Shown: positions 40,960-50,572 of the stretch, in pieces
Layout of the letters: each line of letters begins with the position of its first letter
Numbering within the stretch: position 1 is the first letter of the stretch
Source of the DNA: Roseateles asaccharophilus
GTDB lineage: Bacteria; Pseudomonadota; Gammaproteobacteria; Burkholderiales; Burkholderiaceae_C
NCBI RefSeq assembly: GCF_004362405.1
Contig: NZ_SNXE01000006.1
Location: forward strand, 186,001 to 250,000
DNA length: 64,000 nucleotides
Direction: 5' to 3'
Translations under genes and position numbers: made by a program
Notes under the pieces: generated by a model
What the model saw: the letters and a program-made list of their open reading frames with translations, nothing else
Database searches by the model: none
Told to the model about the DNA's origin: nothing

Positions 40960-41604
40960 TTATTCGATGCGGAACTGGAATTCCTGCTCGAACACATGGT
41001 CGCCCGGGCACTCGTAGGTGTCCTTGAGCGTGTCCGAGATGGCCTGGATCAGGGCGCGTTGAGCACGTCGATCCACACCACCACGCAGGGAGGCAATTTC
41101 CACGCTGACCACGCGGCCGGCCTTGACCGTGGCCGTGGCACGGTACAGCGCCTCGCCACTCCAGTTCACTGCCGGCACCTCGGGCTTGCCCATCTTGGTG
41201 CAAACCATGCCAGCCGTGATCTTGGCGGGCTTGGGCGCCGGGGCGGGCGCGGCGGGTGCGGGCGGCGGGGTCGGTGCCACGTCGCGCGTGGGCGGCGGGG
41301 TGTTGCTGACCGGTGCCTGGATCGCATTGGGCGGCGGCGGCGCCGTCACCTGCACTTCAGGCGGCGGCACGAAAGGCGGCGGCGGCGCCTTCATGTCCGG
41401 CGGCGGCGGCACAACCTTCTCGGGCGGCGGCGGCGGCTTGACCTTCTCTTCCACGACCTTCACGTCGATGGGGCCGGCCACTTTTTCCACGGCCTTATGG
41501 ACCAGACCACTGGCCAATGCCCAAATCATCAGCACGTGAATCAGGATCACGATGCCGAGCCCTGTGAAGCGGGACGCGCCCTGCTTCTCCTGCGCAAAGT
41601 TCAT
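40960..41604 (-). CDS. tonB: TonB energy transducer
   Basis: The 214-residue product has a cytoplasmic start, a membrane anchor (GLGIVILIHVLMIWALASG with the conserved His of the SxxxH-type pattern), a long Pro-rich periplasmic spacer (repeats such as KPPPPPEKVVPPPP), and a C-terminal TonB domain (EVPAVNWSGEALYRATATVKAG through YECPGDHVFEQEFQFRIE). It carries energy to outer-membrane receptors. AAGGAG precedes the ATG. It leads the operon. Confidence 0.94.
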   Translation of the reverse strand: MNFAQEKQGASRFTGLGIVILIHVLMIWALASGLVHKAVEKVAGPIDVKVVEEKVKPPPPPEKVVPPPPDMKAPPPPFVPPPEVQVTAPPPPNAIQAPVSNTPPPTRDVAPTPPPAPAAPAPAPKPAKITAGMVCTKMGKPEVPAVNWSGEALYRATATVKAGRVVSVEIASLRGGVDRRAQRALIQAISDTLKDTYECPGDHVFEQEFQFRIE

Positions 41605-42197
41605 GCGCGCTCCTTCATCAAACTGCGAAACACTTCCATCGGTGCAAATCGGTGATCAGCGCCGTATCGCCCCAGCAAGCAAGACGGCATACCAGGATGC
41701 CGTCGCCGCAGCAGCGAATCCCCGAATACCTTCTGGGCGCAAGGGCCGGTTTTGTATCACAACCACGCCACGCCTTTTCGACCCCCTCCCCGACCTGCGG
41801 GAGCGCATCGCGGACACAAGGCCCAGGCGTGACGAGAACGAACACTCACAAAAAAATCAGCCCGACGGTTCCAGGACCGCGGGCGACCCAGCCCGAATCG
41901 GTGGCTGTAACACTATTACAACAACCCCTTCGGACAGGGCGACATCTTAAACCAAGCTGACAACGCCCCCCCTGGGGCTTACCCGAGCAAGACCGCCTGT
42001 GCGAATAGCGGAATTTCACTTGATTCCATCGCAGCAGCCTCGTTCGACCGGTGCGAATTCAGGGCATCACGCTGATGCGGCATTGCAACATCAGCTGCCA
42101 ATGCCTGTCACCAAGTTACAAGCGATTTCAGCCCTGCATGCACATGCCGGCGCGGAGTTTACTGGATACCAGTTTAATACCTCCATGAGTGGTGGTT
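41605..42197. other. 593-base intergenic region upstream of tonB
   Basis: No gene is supported. The region is noticeably less GC-rich than its surroundings and must hold the tonB operon promoter, since the neighbour on the far side is transcribed toward it. TGTAA-N5-TTACA (41906-41920) is a candidate operator, and ACTGG-ATA-CCAGT near 42161-42173 a small inverted repeat. No convincing Fur box was seen. Confidence 0.5.
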
Positions 42198-44048
42198 TCA
42201 GCCCGCATGCGCAACGACACCCGGTAGGCGGGGTACCGCAGCCAGCAGCTTGCGGGTGTAGGCCTGCTGCGGCGAACCCAGCACGGCGGCCGTGCTACCG
42301 GCTTCCACGATGCGTCCCGACTGCATCACCGCCACCTCGTCGGCGATGTACTCCACCACGCCGATGTTGTGCGTGATGAAGAGATAGGACAGCCCCCGCT
42401 CCCGCTGGAGCTCGCGCAAGAGATTCAGGATCTGGGCCTGCACCGACACGTCCAAGGCCGAGGTGGGCTCGTCGCAAACGATCAGCCTGGGCTCCACGGC
42501 AAGAGCCCGGGCGATGGCGATGCGCTGACGCTGCCCCCCGGAGAACTCGTGCGGATAGCGTTCCAGCGCATCGCGCCTCAGGCCCACCTGGTCCACAAGG
42601 GTCTCCAGCACCTGACGCCGGGCCTGGGCGTCCAGCTCGGGGCGCAGGGCCAGCATGCCCTCCTCCAGCAGCTCCAGCACGCGCATGCGCGGATTCAGGG
42701 AGGCAAAGGGGTCCTGGAAGATGATCTGCACCTGACGCCGCGCCTCGCGCAGGGCATCCCCATCCAGCGTGAAGAGATCTCGCCCATCCAGCAAGGCCTG
42801 ACCCTCGATCTCGGCCTGGCGGCGCAGCAGCTGCACGATGGCCTTGCCCGAGGTGGTCTTGCCACAGCCGGACTCCCCCACCAGGGCCAAGGTCCGGCCG
42901 GCCCGCAGGGTGTATGAGACGCCCTTGACGGCCTCGAAGTAGCGGGCGCCGGCGCCAAACAGCCCACCGCTGAGGGCAAAGCGCACCTTGAGGTCGCGCA
43001 CCTCAAGCAGAGGCGTGGCCTCGGTCTGCGGTGGTGGCGACGCCTGAGCCCGAGCGGGCGGCTGAACCGCAGGCGCTGCGGGAAACTCCTGCGCATGGGT
43101 GTAGAGGCGGCAGCGCACGGCATGGCTGGCGCTCAAGGCCTGCAACTCGGGGCGATGCTGGGCACAGGCCGGCAGCGCCCGGTCACAACGCGGCGCAAAG
43201 CGGCAGCCTTCAAACTCCATCCACAGCGGCGGCACGGTTCCGCCGATGGCCGCCAAGGCCTCGCCTCGCTTGGCCGAGTCCGGCAGCGCCTGGAGCAGGA
43301 GCCGCGCATAGGGATGCTTGGGCGCGGCAAAGAACTCGGCCGCGGGGGCCACTTCAACAATCTGCCCGGCGTACATCAGGGCCACCTGATGGGCCATGCC
43401 CGAAACCACCGCCAGATCGTGCGTGATCAGCAGCACGCCCAGGCTGCGCTCGCGCTGCAAGTCCTTGAGCAGATCCAGGATCTGCGCCTGTATGGTCACA
43501 TCCAGGGCCGTGGTGGGCTCGTCGGCGATCAGATAGTCCGGCTCAGCCGCCAGGGTCATCGCGATCATCACGCGCTGCTTCTGCCCGCCCGAGAGACGGA
43601 AGGGGTACTCGTCGATGCGGCGCTCGGGCTCCGGAATGCCCACGCGATGCAGCCACTCGATGGCCTTGGCGCGCGCCGCGGCACCGCGCAGCGTGGTGTG
43701 GGTCTCGATGGACTCGACGATCTGCTCGCCCACCTTCATCACCGGATTCAGGCTGGTGGAGGGCTCCTGGAAGATCATGCCGATGCGCCCGCCGCGCACC
43801 CGGCGCATCTGCGCCTCGGGCAGGGCCAGCACATCCTGGTCGTCGAGCAGCACGGCGCCATCGGTCACACCGCCGTTGTCGGGCAGCAGACGCATCAAGG
43901 CCAGCGCCGTCATGCTCTTGCCGCAGCCCGACTCGCCCACCAGGGCAAAGGTTTCCCCGCGGGACAGGCTCAGCTGCATGCCATCGATGGCGCGCACCAG
44001 GCCGGCATCGGCGTCCAGCGCCACCTTGAGGTTGTCAATCTTCAGCAT
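42198..44048 (-). CDS. Peptide ABC transporter ATPase, two fused nucleotide-binding domains (OppDF/YejF type)
   Basis: The 616-residue product contains two complete ABC domains. Domain 1 has [28 protein letters not shown] and [11 protein letters not shown], followed by the C-terminal Cys-bearing oligopeptide motif [14 protein letters not shown]. Domain 2 has [29 protein letters not shown] and [10 protein letters not shown]. This is OppD and OppF in one chain, as in YejF. It is the last gene of the transporter operon, 8 bases after the permease. Confidence 0.95.
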   Translation of the reverse strand: MLKIDNLKVALDADAGLVRAIDGMQLSLSRGETFALVGESGCGKSMTALALMRLLPDNGGVTDGAVLLDDQDVLALPEAQMRRVRGGRIGMIFQEPSTSLNPVMKVGEQIVESIETHTTLRGAAARAKAIEWLHRVGIPEPERRIDEYPFRLSGGQKQRVMIAMTLAAEPDYLIADEPTTALDVTIQAQILDLLKDLQRERSLGVLLITHDLAVVSGMAHQVALMYAGQIVEVAPAAEFFAAPKHPYARLLLQALPDSAKRGEALAAIGGTVPPLWMEFEGCRFAPRCDRALPACAQHRPELQALSASHAVRCRLYTHAQEFPAAPAVQPPARAQASPPPQTEATPLLEVRDLKVRFALSGGLFGAGARYFEAVKGVSYTLRAGRTLALVGESGCGKTTSGKAIVQLLRRQAEIEGQALLDGRDLFTLDGDALREARRQVQIIFQDPFASLNPRMRVLELLEEGMLALRPELDAQARRQVLETLVDQVGLRRDALERYPHEFSGGQRQRIAIARALAVEPRLIVCDEPTSALDVSVQAQILNLLRELQRERGLSYLFITHNIGVVEYIADEVAVMQSGRIVEAGSTAAVLGSPQQAYTRKLLAAVPRLPGVVAHAG

Positions 44049-44056
44049 GGCGGTCT

Positions 44057-45502
44057 TCAGGTCTTGGCGATGGGCTTGAGCACGCGGGGGCGCAGGCTGC
44101 GGGCGCGCGGATCGAAGGCGTCGCGCACGCCATCGGCAAAGAGATTGGCGGCCAGCACCAGGGCCACCATGAAGGTGAAGGCGGCGGCAAAGGGCCACCA
44201 CACCACGGGGTCGCGGCTCATCTCGTTGCGGGCGAAATTGATCATGCCGCCAAAGCTGTTCATGGAGGGGTCCACGCCCACGCCCACATAGGACAACACC
44301 GCCTCATAAAGGATGAGCGAGGAGAACTCCAGCACCGTGACGATGAGCATCAGATGGGCCACATTGGGGAAGATATGGCGGCGCATGATGCGCAGATGGC
44401 TCACCCCGAAGGCCGTGGCCGCCTGCACATAGTCCAGCTCACGCAGCTTCAGCGCCTCGGCACGCAACAGCCGGCACAGACCGGCCCAGCCCGTGACGCC
44501 CAACACCATGCACAGCAGGAAGAGCTTGAGATCTCCCCGCTCCACCCCGGTCTCGAAGAGCTCGGGATGCTTGTCCAGGAAGACCTGGACCATCAGCACA
44601 CAGGCCGCGATGAGCAGGATGTTGGGGATGGAGGACAAGACCGTATAGATGTACTGCACCAGCTCGTCCACCCAGCCCCGGAAATAGCCGGCCATGATGC
44701 CCAGGCCCACGGCCAGGGGCAAGGTAGCCAGCGTGGCCAGGGCGCCGATCACGAAGGCGGTGCGAACGCTCTTGAGCGTCTGGTAGAGCACATCGTTGCC
44801 GGTGATGTCGGTGCCAAAGACGTGATAGCGCCCGATCAGCGCGGCAACCATGCCGACGAGCACGCTCAGGGCCAGCAGCGCCCAGGCCGCGGCACGCCAG
44901 GGCAGGCGTGACTCGCCGCGCCAGAGCTCGCCGCAGGCCGCGGCAAAGGCCATGCAGCGATGCCGGCCGTAGAACACCGCGCCCAGCGCGCACAGCAGCA
45001 AACCACCCAGCAGCCCAGCCGCGGCGCCGCCCAGGGCGCGCAGGCTCACATCGGCCAGCCACTGGCGCGGCGGATCGCTCAGATGTGCGCCGCCGAAGCG
45101 CAGGCGCGGGGCGCTGCGCACCACCTGCCCGTCCACCTCCAGCGACTCCTTGGTAAAGCCCTCGTAGTGCAGGGGCAGCGAGTAGGTGGACTCACGCCCC
45201 TCCAGCGCCGGGGCCAGCAGCGCGTCCAGCAAGGAGCGCACGCGCACGTCATAGGCGACGGCGGAGGCCGTGCTGCCGGCAGCGGCCGGCAGGGGCAGAC
45301 GGTAGTGCACGCTGTCGGCCAGCGTCACCAGCAAGCCGGCCGCCAGCACCACGGCCGAGGCCATGGCCGGCGCACCGGCAAAGGCCTTGGCCCAGGTGGC
45401 GCGCAGATTGGCGTCGCGGCGCACCATCAGCACATAGGCGAACAAGACCGCCATCAGCAGCCAGATGGCGGCGTCGGTCCACAGAAGCACGAATTTCGGC
45501 AT
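44057..45502 (-). CDS. Peptide ABC transporter permease (OppC type) with long N-terminal extension
   Basis: The 481-residue inner-membrane protein has a C-terminal half matching OppC/DppC permeases: FVIGALATLATLPLAVGLGIMAGYFRGWVD, the EAA-like coupling loop YVQAATAFGVSHLRIMRRHIFPN, and the final helix MVALVLAANLFADGVRDAFDPR. The first about 200 residues add extra helices and a soluble periplasmic segment not found in ordinary OppC (about 300 residues). The ATG at 45502 is chosen; a TTG at 45511 is possible. Confidence 0.9.
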   Translation of the reverse strand: MPKFVLLWTDAAIWLLMAVLFAYVLMVRRDANLRATWAKAFAGAPAMASAVVLAAGLLVTLADSVHYRLPLPAAAGSTASAVAYDVRVRSLLDALLAPALEGRESTYSLPLHYEGFTKESLEVDGQVVRSAPRLRFGGAHLSDPPRQWLADVSLRALGGAAAGLLGGLLLCALGAVFYGRHRCMAFAAACGELWRGESRLPWRAAAWALLALSVLVGMVAALIGRYHVFGTDITGNDVLYQTLKSVRTAFVIGALATLATLPLAVGLGIMAGYFRGWVDELVQYIYTVLSSIPNILLIAACVLMVQVFLDKHPELFETGVERGDLKLFLLCMVLGVTGWAGLCRLLRAEALKLRELDYVQAATAFGVSHLRIMRRHIFPNVAHLMLIVTVLEFSSLILYEAVLSYVGVGVDPSMNSFGGMINFARNEMSRDPVVWWPFAAAFTFMVALVLAANLFADGVRDAFDPRARSLRPRVLKPIAKT

Positions 45503-45515
45503 GATGCTCAAGTCC

Positions 45516-46499
45516 TCAGCCCAGGCGCACGCGCGGGTCGGCCCAGGTGTAGGCCAGGTCGATCAGGATGTAGGTGGCGATGTAGAGCAGGGAGCCCACG
45601 AAGACCATGGTGCGCACGATGGCGAAGTCCTGCTTGCTGATGGCCTCGATCACATAGGCGCCCAGACCCGGGATGCCGAAGAAGCTCTCGAACACCAGGC
45701 TGCCCATGAAGACGTAGGGCAGATAGCCACCCGCGCTGGTGATGATGGGGATCAGGGCATTGCGCAGCACATGGCGGTACATCACCACGGTTTCCTTCAG
45801 GCCCTTGGCCCGGGCGGTGCGCACATAGTCCTTGGCCACCTCCTCCAGCAGCATGGCCCGGTACAGACGGGCCTCGGCGCCCAATCGGGCCAGGGCCGAG
45901 AGCAGCACCGGCAGCACCAGGAAGCGCACCACGTCCAGGCCCGTGGAGTAGCCCGAGATGGGCGCCAGCTTGAGCACGCGCGAGAAGAAGTACTGGCCCA
46001 CGATGATGTAGAACAGGCTGGAGATGGAGAGCAGCAGCACACAGCTGATCACCCCCCATAAATCCAGCCGGGTGTTTCTGAAGGTCACCAGCAACAAGGC
46101 AAAGGCCGTACTCGCAATGACCTGCAGCACGAAGATGGGCAGGGCCAGCTGCAAGCTCACCCACATGCGGGTGGCGACCTCGTGGCCGATGTCGCCCGCG
46201 CTCTCGCCATCGGCGCGGCCGAACTTGAGCGTGAACAGCGAGACCGAGCGCTCCCAGAAGATGGTGTCGGTGTAGCGCTGCACGCCCTCGCGGGCCTCGT
46301 TCACGTACAGCGGCTTGTCATAGCCGCGCTCGGCCTTCCACTTCTCGATCAGCTCGGGCGTGACGCGCTTGCCGCCAATGTTCAGGCGCGCCATATCGTC
46401 GGGCGTGTTGACCGTGAAGAACAGGAAGAAAGTGGCCAGATTGACGCCCAGCAGCACCAGCAGGCCGTAGCAAAGGCGGCGGAAGGTATAGCGGATCAT
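45516..46499 (-). CDS. Peptide ABC transporter permease (OppB type)
   Basis: The 327-residue inner-membrane protein has the OppB/DppB start (YTFRRLCYGLLVLLGVNLATFFLF), multiple helices, the coupling loop DYVRTARAKGLKETVVMYRHVLRNALIP and the end FVGSLLYIATYILIDLAYTWADPRVRLG. It pairs with the OppC-type permease 13 bases downstream. Confidence 0.95.
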   Translation of the reverse strand: MIRYTFRRLCYGLLVLLGVNLATFFLFFTVNTPDDMARLNIGGKRVTPELIEKWKAERGYDKPLYVNEAREGVQRYTDTIFWERSVSLFTLKFGRADGESAGDIGHEVATRMWVSLQLALPIFVLQVIASTAFALLLVTFRNTRLDLWGVISCVLLLSISSLFYIIVGQYFFSRVLKLAPISGYSTGLDVVRFLVLPVLLSALARLGAEARLYRAMLLEEVAKDYVRTARAKGLKETVVMYRHVLRNALIPIITSAGGYLPYVFMGSLVFESFFGIPGLGAYVIEAISKQDFAIVRTMVFVGSLLYIATYILIDLAYTWADPRVRLG

Positions 46500-46516
46500 G
46501 TTTGTGCGGGGCTCAA

Positions 46517-48763
46517 TCAGGAGGCAGGGGCGTCGTCGACCAGACGGCCGCGCGCATCCAGGCGTTCACGCCGCTGCAGGGCGCGTCGGGCCAGCCACAC
46601 GGCAAGGGCCCCGAGCAGGACCAGCACCGCCAGCGGCCAGAGCACAGGCTCGTTCCAGAGGCGCACCTGGCTGGCGCGCTGCTCGGCATCCAGGCGCAGA
46701 TAGCGCGCGTGGTCGCGAACCAGGATGGCGGGCTTGGAGTTCTTGATCCAGCCATGCACGGCCGCCGAGGCATAGGGATAGAAGCCGAAGCTCAGCGGGG
46801 CGTCGTCACGCAGCAGGCGCGTCATCTCATCGATCACCCGCTGCTTCTCGGGGCCGTCGTCCAGGTTCTTGAGCTTGGCAAAGAGCTTGTCGAACTCCGG
46901 GCTGATGTAGTTGGCGGTGTTCTCGCCATCGGACACGCTCTTGGCATTGGGGCCGTAGAACAGGAAGAGGAAGTTTTCCGCGTCCGGATAGTCGGCATTC
47001 CAGCCCAGCCAGAAGACCTGGTGCTTGCCCTTGCGCACCTTGTCCTGGAACTGGTTGTTGTCGGTGGCACGCACTTCCAGCTGGATGCCCAGCTTCGCAA
47101 ACTGCTTGACCACCCAGTCGATCTCGGGCTTGCGCTCGGGCGAGGCCGGAGCGTAGTAGTCATAGTTCAGAACCAGGGGGCGGCCCGACTTGGCATCGCG
47201 GCCATCGGGGTAGCCGGCCTCCACCATCATGCGGCGGGCATCGTCGATGGAGCGTCGCACGGCGCGCCCGTCGACCCAGCGATGGGTCACCGGGTTCACG
47301 CCCTCGGGCGTGCCCTCGCGCGAGCCCGGGATGCCCTGGGGCAGCAGGCCCTGGGCGGTCTCACCGGCCTTCTTGGGGAAGACCTTGGAGTACTCCTCCC
47401 AGTCGATGGCAATCGTGATGGCCTGGCGCAGCAGGCGGTTGCGCTTGCGCTGCTCCGCGGTCTCGCCCCAGCCAATCACCGGGTCCAGCATATTGAAGCT
47501 GATCCAGTAGCTGTTGACGTCGCTGTACTGCTCAAAGTCAAAGCCCTTGGCCTTGTACTGGGCGCGCACCTCGTCGGAGTCATCGGCCTCGACCAGATAA
47601 GACTTGCCGGTGTCCGTGCGCTCGAAGACCTCAAGGTCGTAGTAGCCGTCGCGGAACTTGTTGCGCTGAGGCGTGGCCTCGCGCTCCACGGTCAGCACGA
47701 TCTTGTCGATGAAGGGCGTGGGTTTGCCGCAATCGGCCAGCAGACCCTTTTTCTCATCACCCGGCATGCCCTCGCAGGGATAGGGCTCGCCCCGGTAGTT
47801 CGGGTTCTTCTCCATCACGATGCGCCGGTCCTTGGCGTACTCGGTCATCATGTAGGGGCCGGTGCCCACGGGCCAGACGTCCAGGGTCAGGCCACGCTCG
47901 GCCATGCCGGGCTGGGCGTAGAAGGCATCCGCCTCCCAGGGCACAGGGGCCAGGAAGGTCATCTGCATCCAGTACTTCCACTGCGGGTACTTGCCGCGGA
48001 TCTTGAGGCGCAGGGTGTGCTTGTCCAGGGCCTCGGCGCCCTCCAAGGGCCAGCGGCGAAAGTCCAGAAAGGGCTTGTCCAGGCTGGACGGATCCAGACC
48101 CTGACGCAGCTTGGCGTCCTCGCGCTTGATCAGCTCCCCGTACTCCTGCAGGCCCTGCACATACTCGGCAAACACGCCATAGATGGGCGCGGTGATGCGG
48201 GTGGTGGCGTGCCGCTTGATGGCATAGACAAAGTCCTCGGCCACCAGCTCGCGCGTGCCGCGCTCGGCGAAGTCCCAGGGCGTGCGCCGCTCACCCAGCT
48301 CACCCGCGCGCATCTGGTGGTAGAGGTACTCGCCTTGGGCATTGCGGGCAAAGGCCGGATGAGGCGCGTACAGGATGCCCGGCTTGATGGGCACGTCGTA
48401 GATGCTCAGCGCAATCTGCTCACCGGGCGCGTCGTCCGGCAGCGGGCGTCCCTGCTTGTCCAGATACTTGGGCTGCACCACCTCGGCGGCCGTCTTGGGC
48501 ACCAGGGTGAAGGGTCGCTTGAGGTAGTGGTAGCCGTAGAGCGGCTCGTAGACCTGATAGGTCACGGCCGTGTCATTCGACCAGTAGGACGCCGTAGGGT
48601 CCAGATGCCGAGGCGTGTTCTCGATCATGGCCGAGTACACGAGATTGCGGCTCTCGTCGCCCTGGTTCCAGGGGCTGTTGTTGCAGGCGCTCAGCGCCAG
48701 CGTGGCGGCCAGCGCCGCGGCAGCGCAACGCGCCGTCGCAGCCAGTCCTCGAAGCACTTGCAT
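46517..48763 (-). CDS. Peptide ABC transporter substrate-binding lipoprotein with C-terminal membrane helix
   Basis: The 748-residue product has a lipoprotein signal (ATLALSACNNS, Cys in the lipobox), then a family-5 solute-binding domain (HLDPTASYWSNDTAVTYQVYEPLYGYHYLKRP; DVWPVGTGPYMMTEY; WLGWNADYPDAENFLFLFYG). Unusually it ends with a hydrophobic helix (LWPLAVLVLLGALAVWLARR) and a basic tail, so it could be anchored at both ends. At about 750 residues it exceeds OppA/DppA (about 540). It begins the operon. The ligand is probably a peptide but unknown. Confidence 0.9.
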   Translation of the reverse strand: MQVLRGLAATARCAAAALAATLALSACNNSPWNQGDESRNLVYSAMIENTPRHLDPTASYWSNDTAVTYQVYEPLYGYHYLKRPFTLVPKTAAEVVQPKYLDKQGRPLPDDAPGEQIALSIYDVPIKPGILYAPHPAFARNAQGEYLYHQMRAGELGERRTPWDFAERGTRELVAEDFVYAIKRHATTRITAPIYGVFAEYVQGLQEYGELIKREDAKLRQGLDPSSLDKPFLDFRRWPLEGAEALDKHTLRLKIRGKYPQWKYWMQMTFLAPVPWEADAFYAQPGMAERGLTLDVWPVGTGPYMMTEYAKDRRIVMEKNPNYRGEPYPCEGMPGDEKKGLLADCGKPTPFIDKIVLTVEREATPQRNKFRDGYYDLEVFERTDTGKSYLVEADDSDEVRAQYKAKGFDFEQYSDVNSYWISFNMLDPVIGWGETAEQRKRNRLLRQAITIAIDWEEYSKVFPKKAGETAQGLLPQGIPGSREGTPEGVNPVTHRWVDGRAVRRSIDDARRMMVEAGYPDGRDAKSGRPLVLNYDYYAPASPERKPEIDWVVKQFAKLGIQLEVRATDNNQFQDKVRKGKHQVFWLGWNADYPDAENFLFLFYGPNAKSVSDGENTANYISPEFDKLFAKLKNLDDGPEKQRVIDEMTRLLRDDAPLSFGFYPYASAAVHGWIKNSKPAILVRDHARYLRLDAEQRASQVRLWNEPVLWPLAVLVLLGALAVWLARRALQRRERLDARGRLVDDAPAS

Positions 48764-48792
48764 GCGGAGCAACCCATCCTTCCAGCAACAGC

Positions 48793-48828
48793 GGATGCGA
48801 GGGCTTGCGGGTCCGCCCCGTCGCATCC
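48793..48828. other. Inverted repeat in the transporter operon leader
   Basis: GGATGCGA (48793-48800) and TCGCATCC (48821-48828) can pair with a 20-base loop, 30 bases upstream of the substrate-binding protein start. It may be a regulatory leader structure. No riboswitch class was recognised. Confidence 0.3.
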
Positions 48829-48839
48829 TTCAAAAAACA

Positions 48840-48866
48840 ACGAGCCTCCCGGACAGTGCGGCTCGT
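48840..48866 (-). terminator. Terminator after the LD-carboxypeptidase gene
   Basis: ACGAGCC and GGCTCGT arms (13-base loop) are followed on the minus strand by TGTTTTTTG, a good U-run, 80 bases after the carboxypeptidase stop. Confidence 0.6.
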
Positions 48867-48945
48867 GGCCGCGTGTGCAGGAGGCAAGGCCCACCATCAT
48901 AAGGGCAAAGGCTGAGGCAACACCCCGCAGGCGCGGGGCCGGGTC

Positions 48946-49959
48946 TTACCGGCTTGAAGGACGCTTGGCCTCGTGCTCGGCCTCGTGACTGCAAGCCTCG
49001 TCGCAGTCGTGCGCGTGCTGGTGATGCGCCGGGTCCGGGCCCCAGATCATCAGGGCCTCGCGCCCCTGCACCACCAGATCCATCTTGGCGCCCACCGGCA
49101 GGCAGACCTTGGTGGGCACATGGCCGAAGGGCAGGCCCGTCAGGATGAGCAGGCCCGGGCAGCGTTCGCGCACCGCGGCAATGGCGCTCTTGAGCGTGTA
49201 GCCGCGGTCCAGCGGCGACTTCTTCCAGGCGCTGAACTCGCCCAGCACCACGGCCTTCTGCGCCTGCAGCACCCCGGCCTGGGCCAGCTGCAGCAGCATG
49301 CGCTCCACGCGGTAAGGGTGCTCGTTCACATCTTCCAGAAAGAGGATGCCACCCTTGATCTTGGGGAAATGCGGCGTGCCCAGCAGGGAGTTCAGCACGC
49401 AGAGATTGCCGCCCCAGAGCGTGCCGCGCGCGTGCAGGCCGTCGAAGCCGGCCTCGGTGCGAAAGCCCACGGCCTCCAGCAGGCCCTGCATGGCTTCCAC
49501 AAAGCAGTCGCGGGTGATCTCATCCACGCCACCCTCGGCCTCCTCGCGGCCGAAGTCGTCGCAGGCCAGGGGGCCGGCCCATAGGCCAAAGGCCTCGGCG
49601 CTGCGCAGCTTGGTGTGGGCCAGCAGACCCAGATGCAGGGAGGTCAGATCGCTGTGGCCCACCCAGCGCGTGCCGCGCTCCACGGCGCGCGCCAGCAGGG
49701 CCCAGTCGATCTGGTCCAGCAGGCGGGTCAGGCCATAGCCGCCACGGCTGGCCAGGGCCACCGAGGGCGCGGCCTCGGCCACGCGGTGCAGGGCCGCCAG
49801 GCGCGTGGCATCGTCACCCGCAAAGCGCTGGTGGCGCGCCAGCGCGTCGGCATCGATCTCGACCTCGAAGCCGAGCTGACCCAGGCGCTTGGCGGCGCGC
49901 TTGAGGGGCTGGCTCTTGGCCAGCACGCCGGCGGGGGTGTAGAGGGTCAGGGAGCTCAT
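48946..49959 (-). CDS. ldcA: LD-carboxypeptidase (S66 family) with His-rich tail
   Basis: The 337-residue product matches muropeptide L,D-carboxypeptidases that trim tetrapeptides during peptidoglycan recycling. It shows LASRGGYGLTRLLDQIDW with the nucleophile region, VGHSDLTSLHLGLL, GTLWGGNLCVLNSLLGTPHF, LFLEDVNEHPYRVERMLLQL and GLPFGHVPTKVCLPVG (His). It has no signal peptide, consistent with a cytoplasmic enzyme. The last about 27 residues are His/Glu/Cys-rich (HHQHAHDCDEACSHEAEHE), absent from typical family members and possibly metal-binding. It overlaps tadA by 4 bases. Confidence 0.9.
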   Translation of the reverse strand: MSSLTLYTPAGVLAKSQPLKRAAKRLGQLGFEVEIDADALARHQRFAGDDATRLAALHRVAEAAPSVALASRGGYGLTRLLDQIDWALLARAVERGTRWVGHSDLTSLHLGLLAHTKLRSAEAFGLWAGPLACDDFGREEAEGGVDEITRDCFVEAMQGLLEAVGFRTEAGFDGLHARGTLWGGNLCVLNSLLGTPHFPKIKGGILFLEDVNEHPYRVERMLLQLAQAGVLQAQKAVVLGEFSAWKKSPLDRGYTLKSAIAAVRERCPGLLILTGLPFGHVPTKVCLPVGAKMDLVVQGREALMIWGPDPAHHQHAHDCDEACSHEAEHEAKRPSSR

Positions 49960-50525
49960 GGTTGTTCGGGGTCCAGGTGGGTGGCGTCGCCGGTGGGAAT
50001 GGGGGTATCCGCCTCGGAGGCCGCGGCCTGGGCGGCCAGGCGACGCTGGCGGGCGGCGGCGCGACGCTCGGCAAAGAACTCGCGCAGCAGGCGCGCCGAG
50101 GGCTCGGCCAGCACCCCGCCCACGATATGGGTGTGGTGGTTCAGCTGCTTCTGGCCAAAGAGATCGAGCACCGAGCCCGCCACCCCGGTCTTGGGGTCGG
50201 GCGCGGCAAAGACCACGCGCTTGAGCCGCGCATGCATCATGGCCATGGCGCACATGGCGCAGGGCTCCAGGGTCACGAAGAGCTCGCACTCCGGCAGGCG
50301 GTAGTTGCCCAGCAGGGTGGCCGCATGGCGCAGCGCCACGATCTCGGCATGGGCCGTGGGGTCGTGCGTGGTGATGGGGCGGTTGTAGCCGGTGGCGATC
50401 ACCTGGCCGGCCCGCATGATGACGGCGCCCACCGGCACCTCGCCCACCAGCAGGGCGTTGTGCGCCTGGTCCAGGGCCAGACGCATGGCGTACTCGTCGG
50501 CGGGGGTGGGGCTCAGGTTCTGCAT
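49956..50525 (-). CDS. tadA: tRNA-specific adenosine deaminase TadA
   Basis: TadA makes inosine at the wobble position of tRNA-Arg(ACG). The 189-residue product shows the zinc/catalytic motifs PTAHAEIVALRHA (His, Glu) and LEPCAMCAMAMMHARL (two Cys), and the tRNA-binding DLFGQKQLNHHTHIVGGVL. The C-terminal 40 residues are a basic Ala/Arg-rich tail longer than in E. coli. Confidence 0.96.
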   Translation of the reverse strand: MQNLSPTPADEYAMRLALDQAHNALLVGEVPVGAVIMRAGQVIATGYNRPITTHDPTAHAEIVALRHAATLLGNYRLPECELFVTLEPCAMCAMAMMHARLKRVVFAAPDPKTGVAGSVLDLFGQKQLNHHTHIVGGVLAEPSARLLREFFAERRAAARQRRLAAQAAASEADTPIPTGDATHLDPEQP

Positions 50526-50572
50526 GAGGCCGGGCAGTGTAGCAAGCGGCGGGCCGCTATCCTTGCGCCCGT

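Noticed and set aside
41270-41460. GGCGGCGGC-rich stretch as a repeat element
   Set aside because: It is the coding sequence for the Pro-rich spacer of TonB, and the repeats are explained by proline codons.
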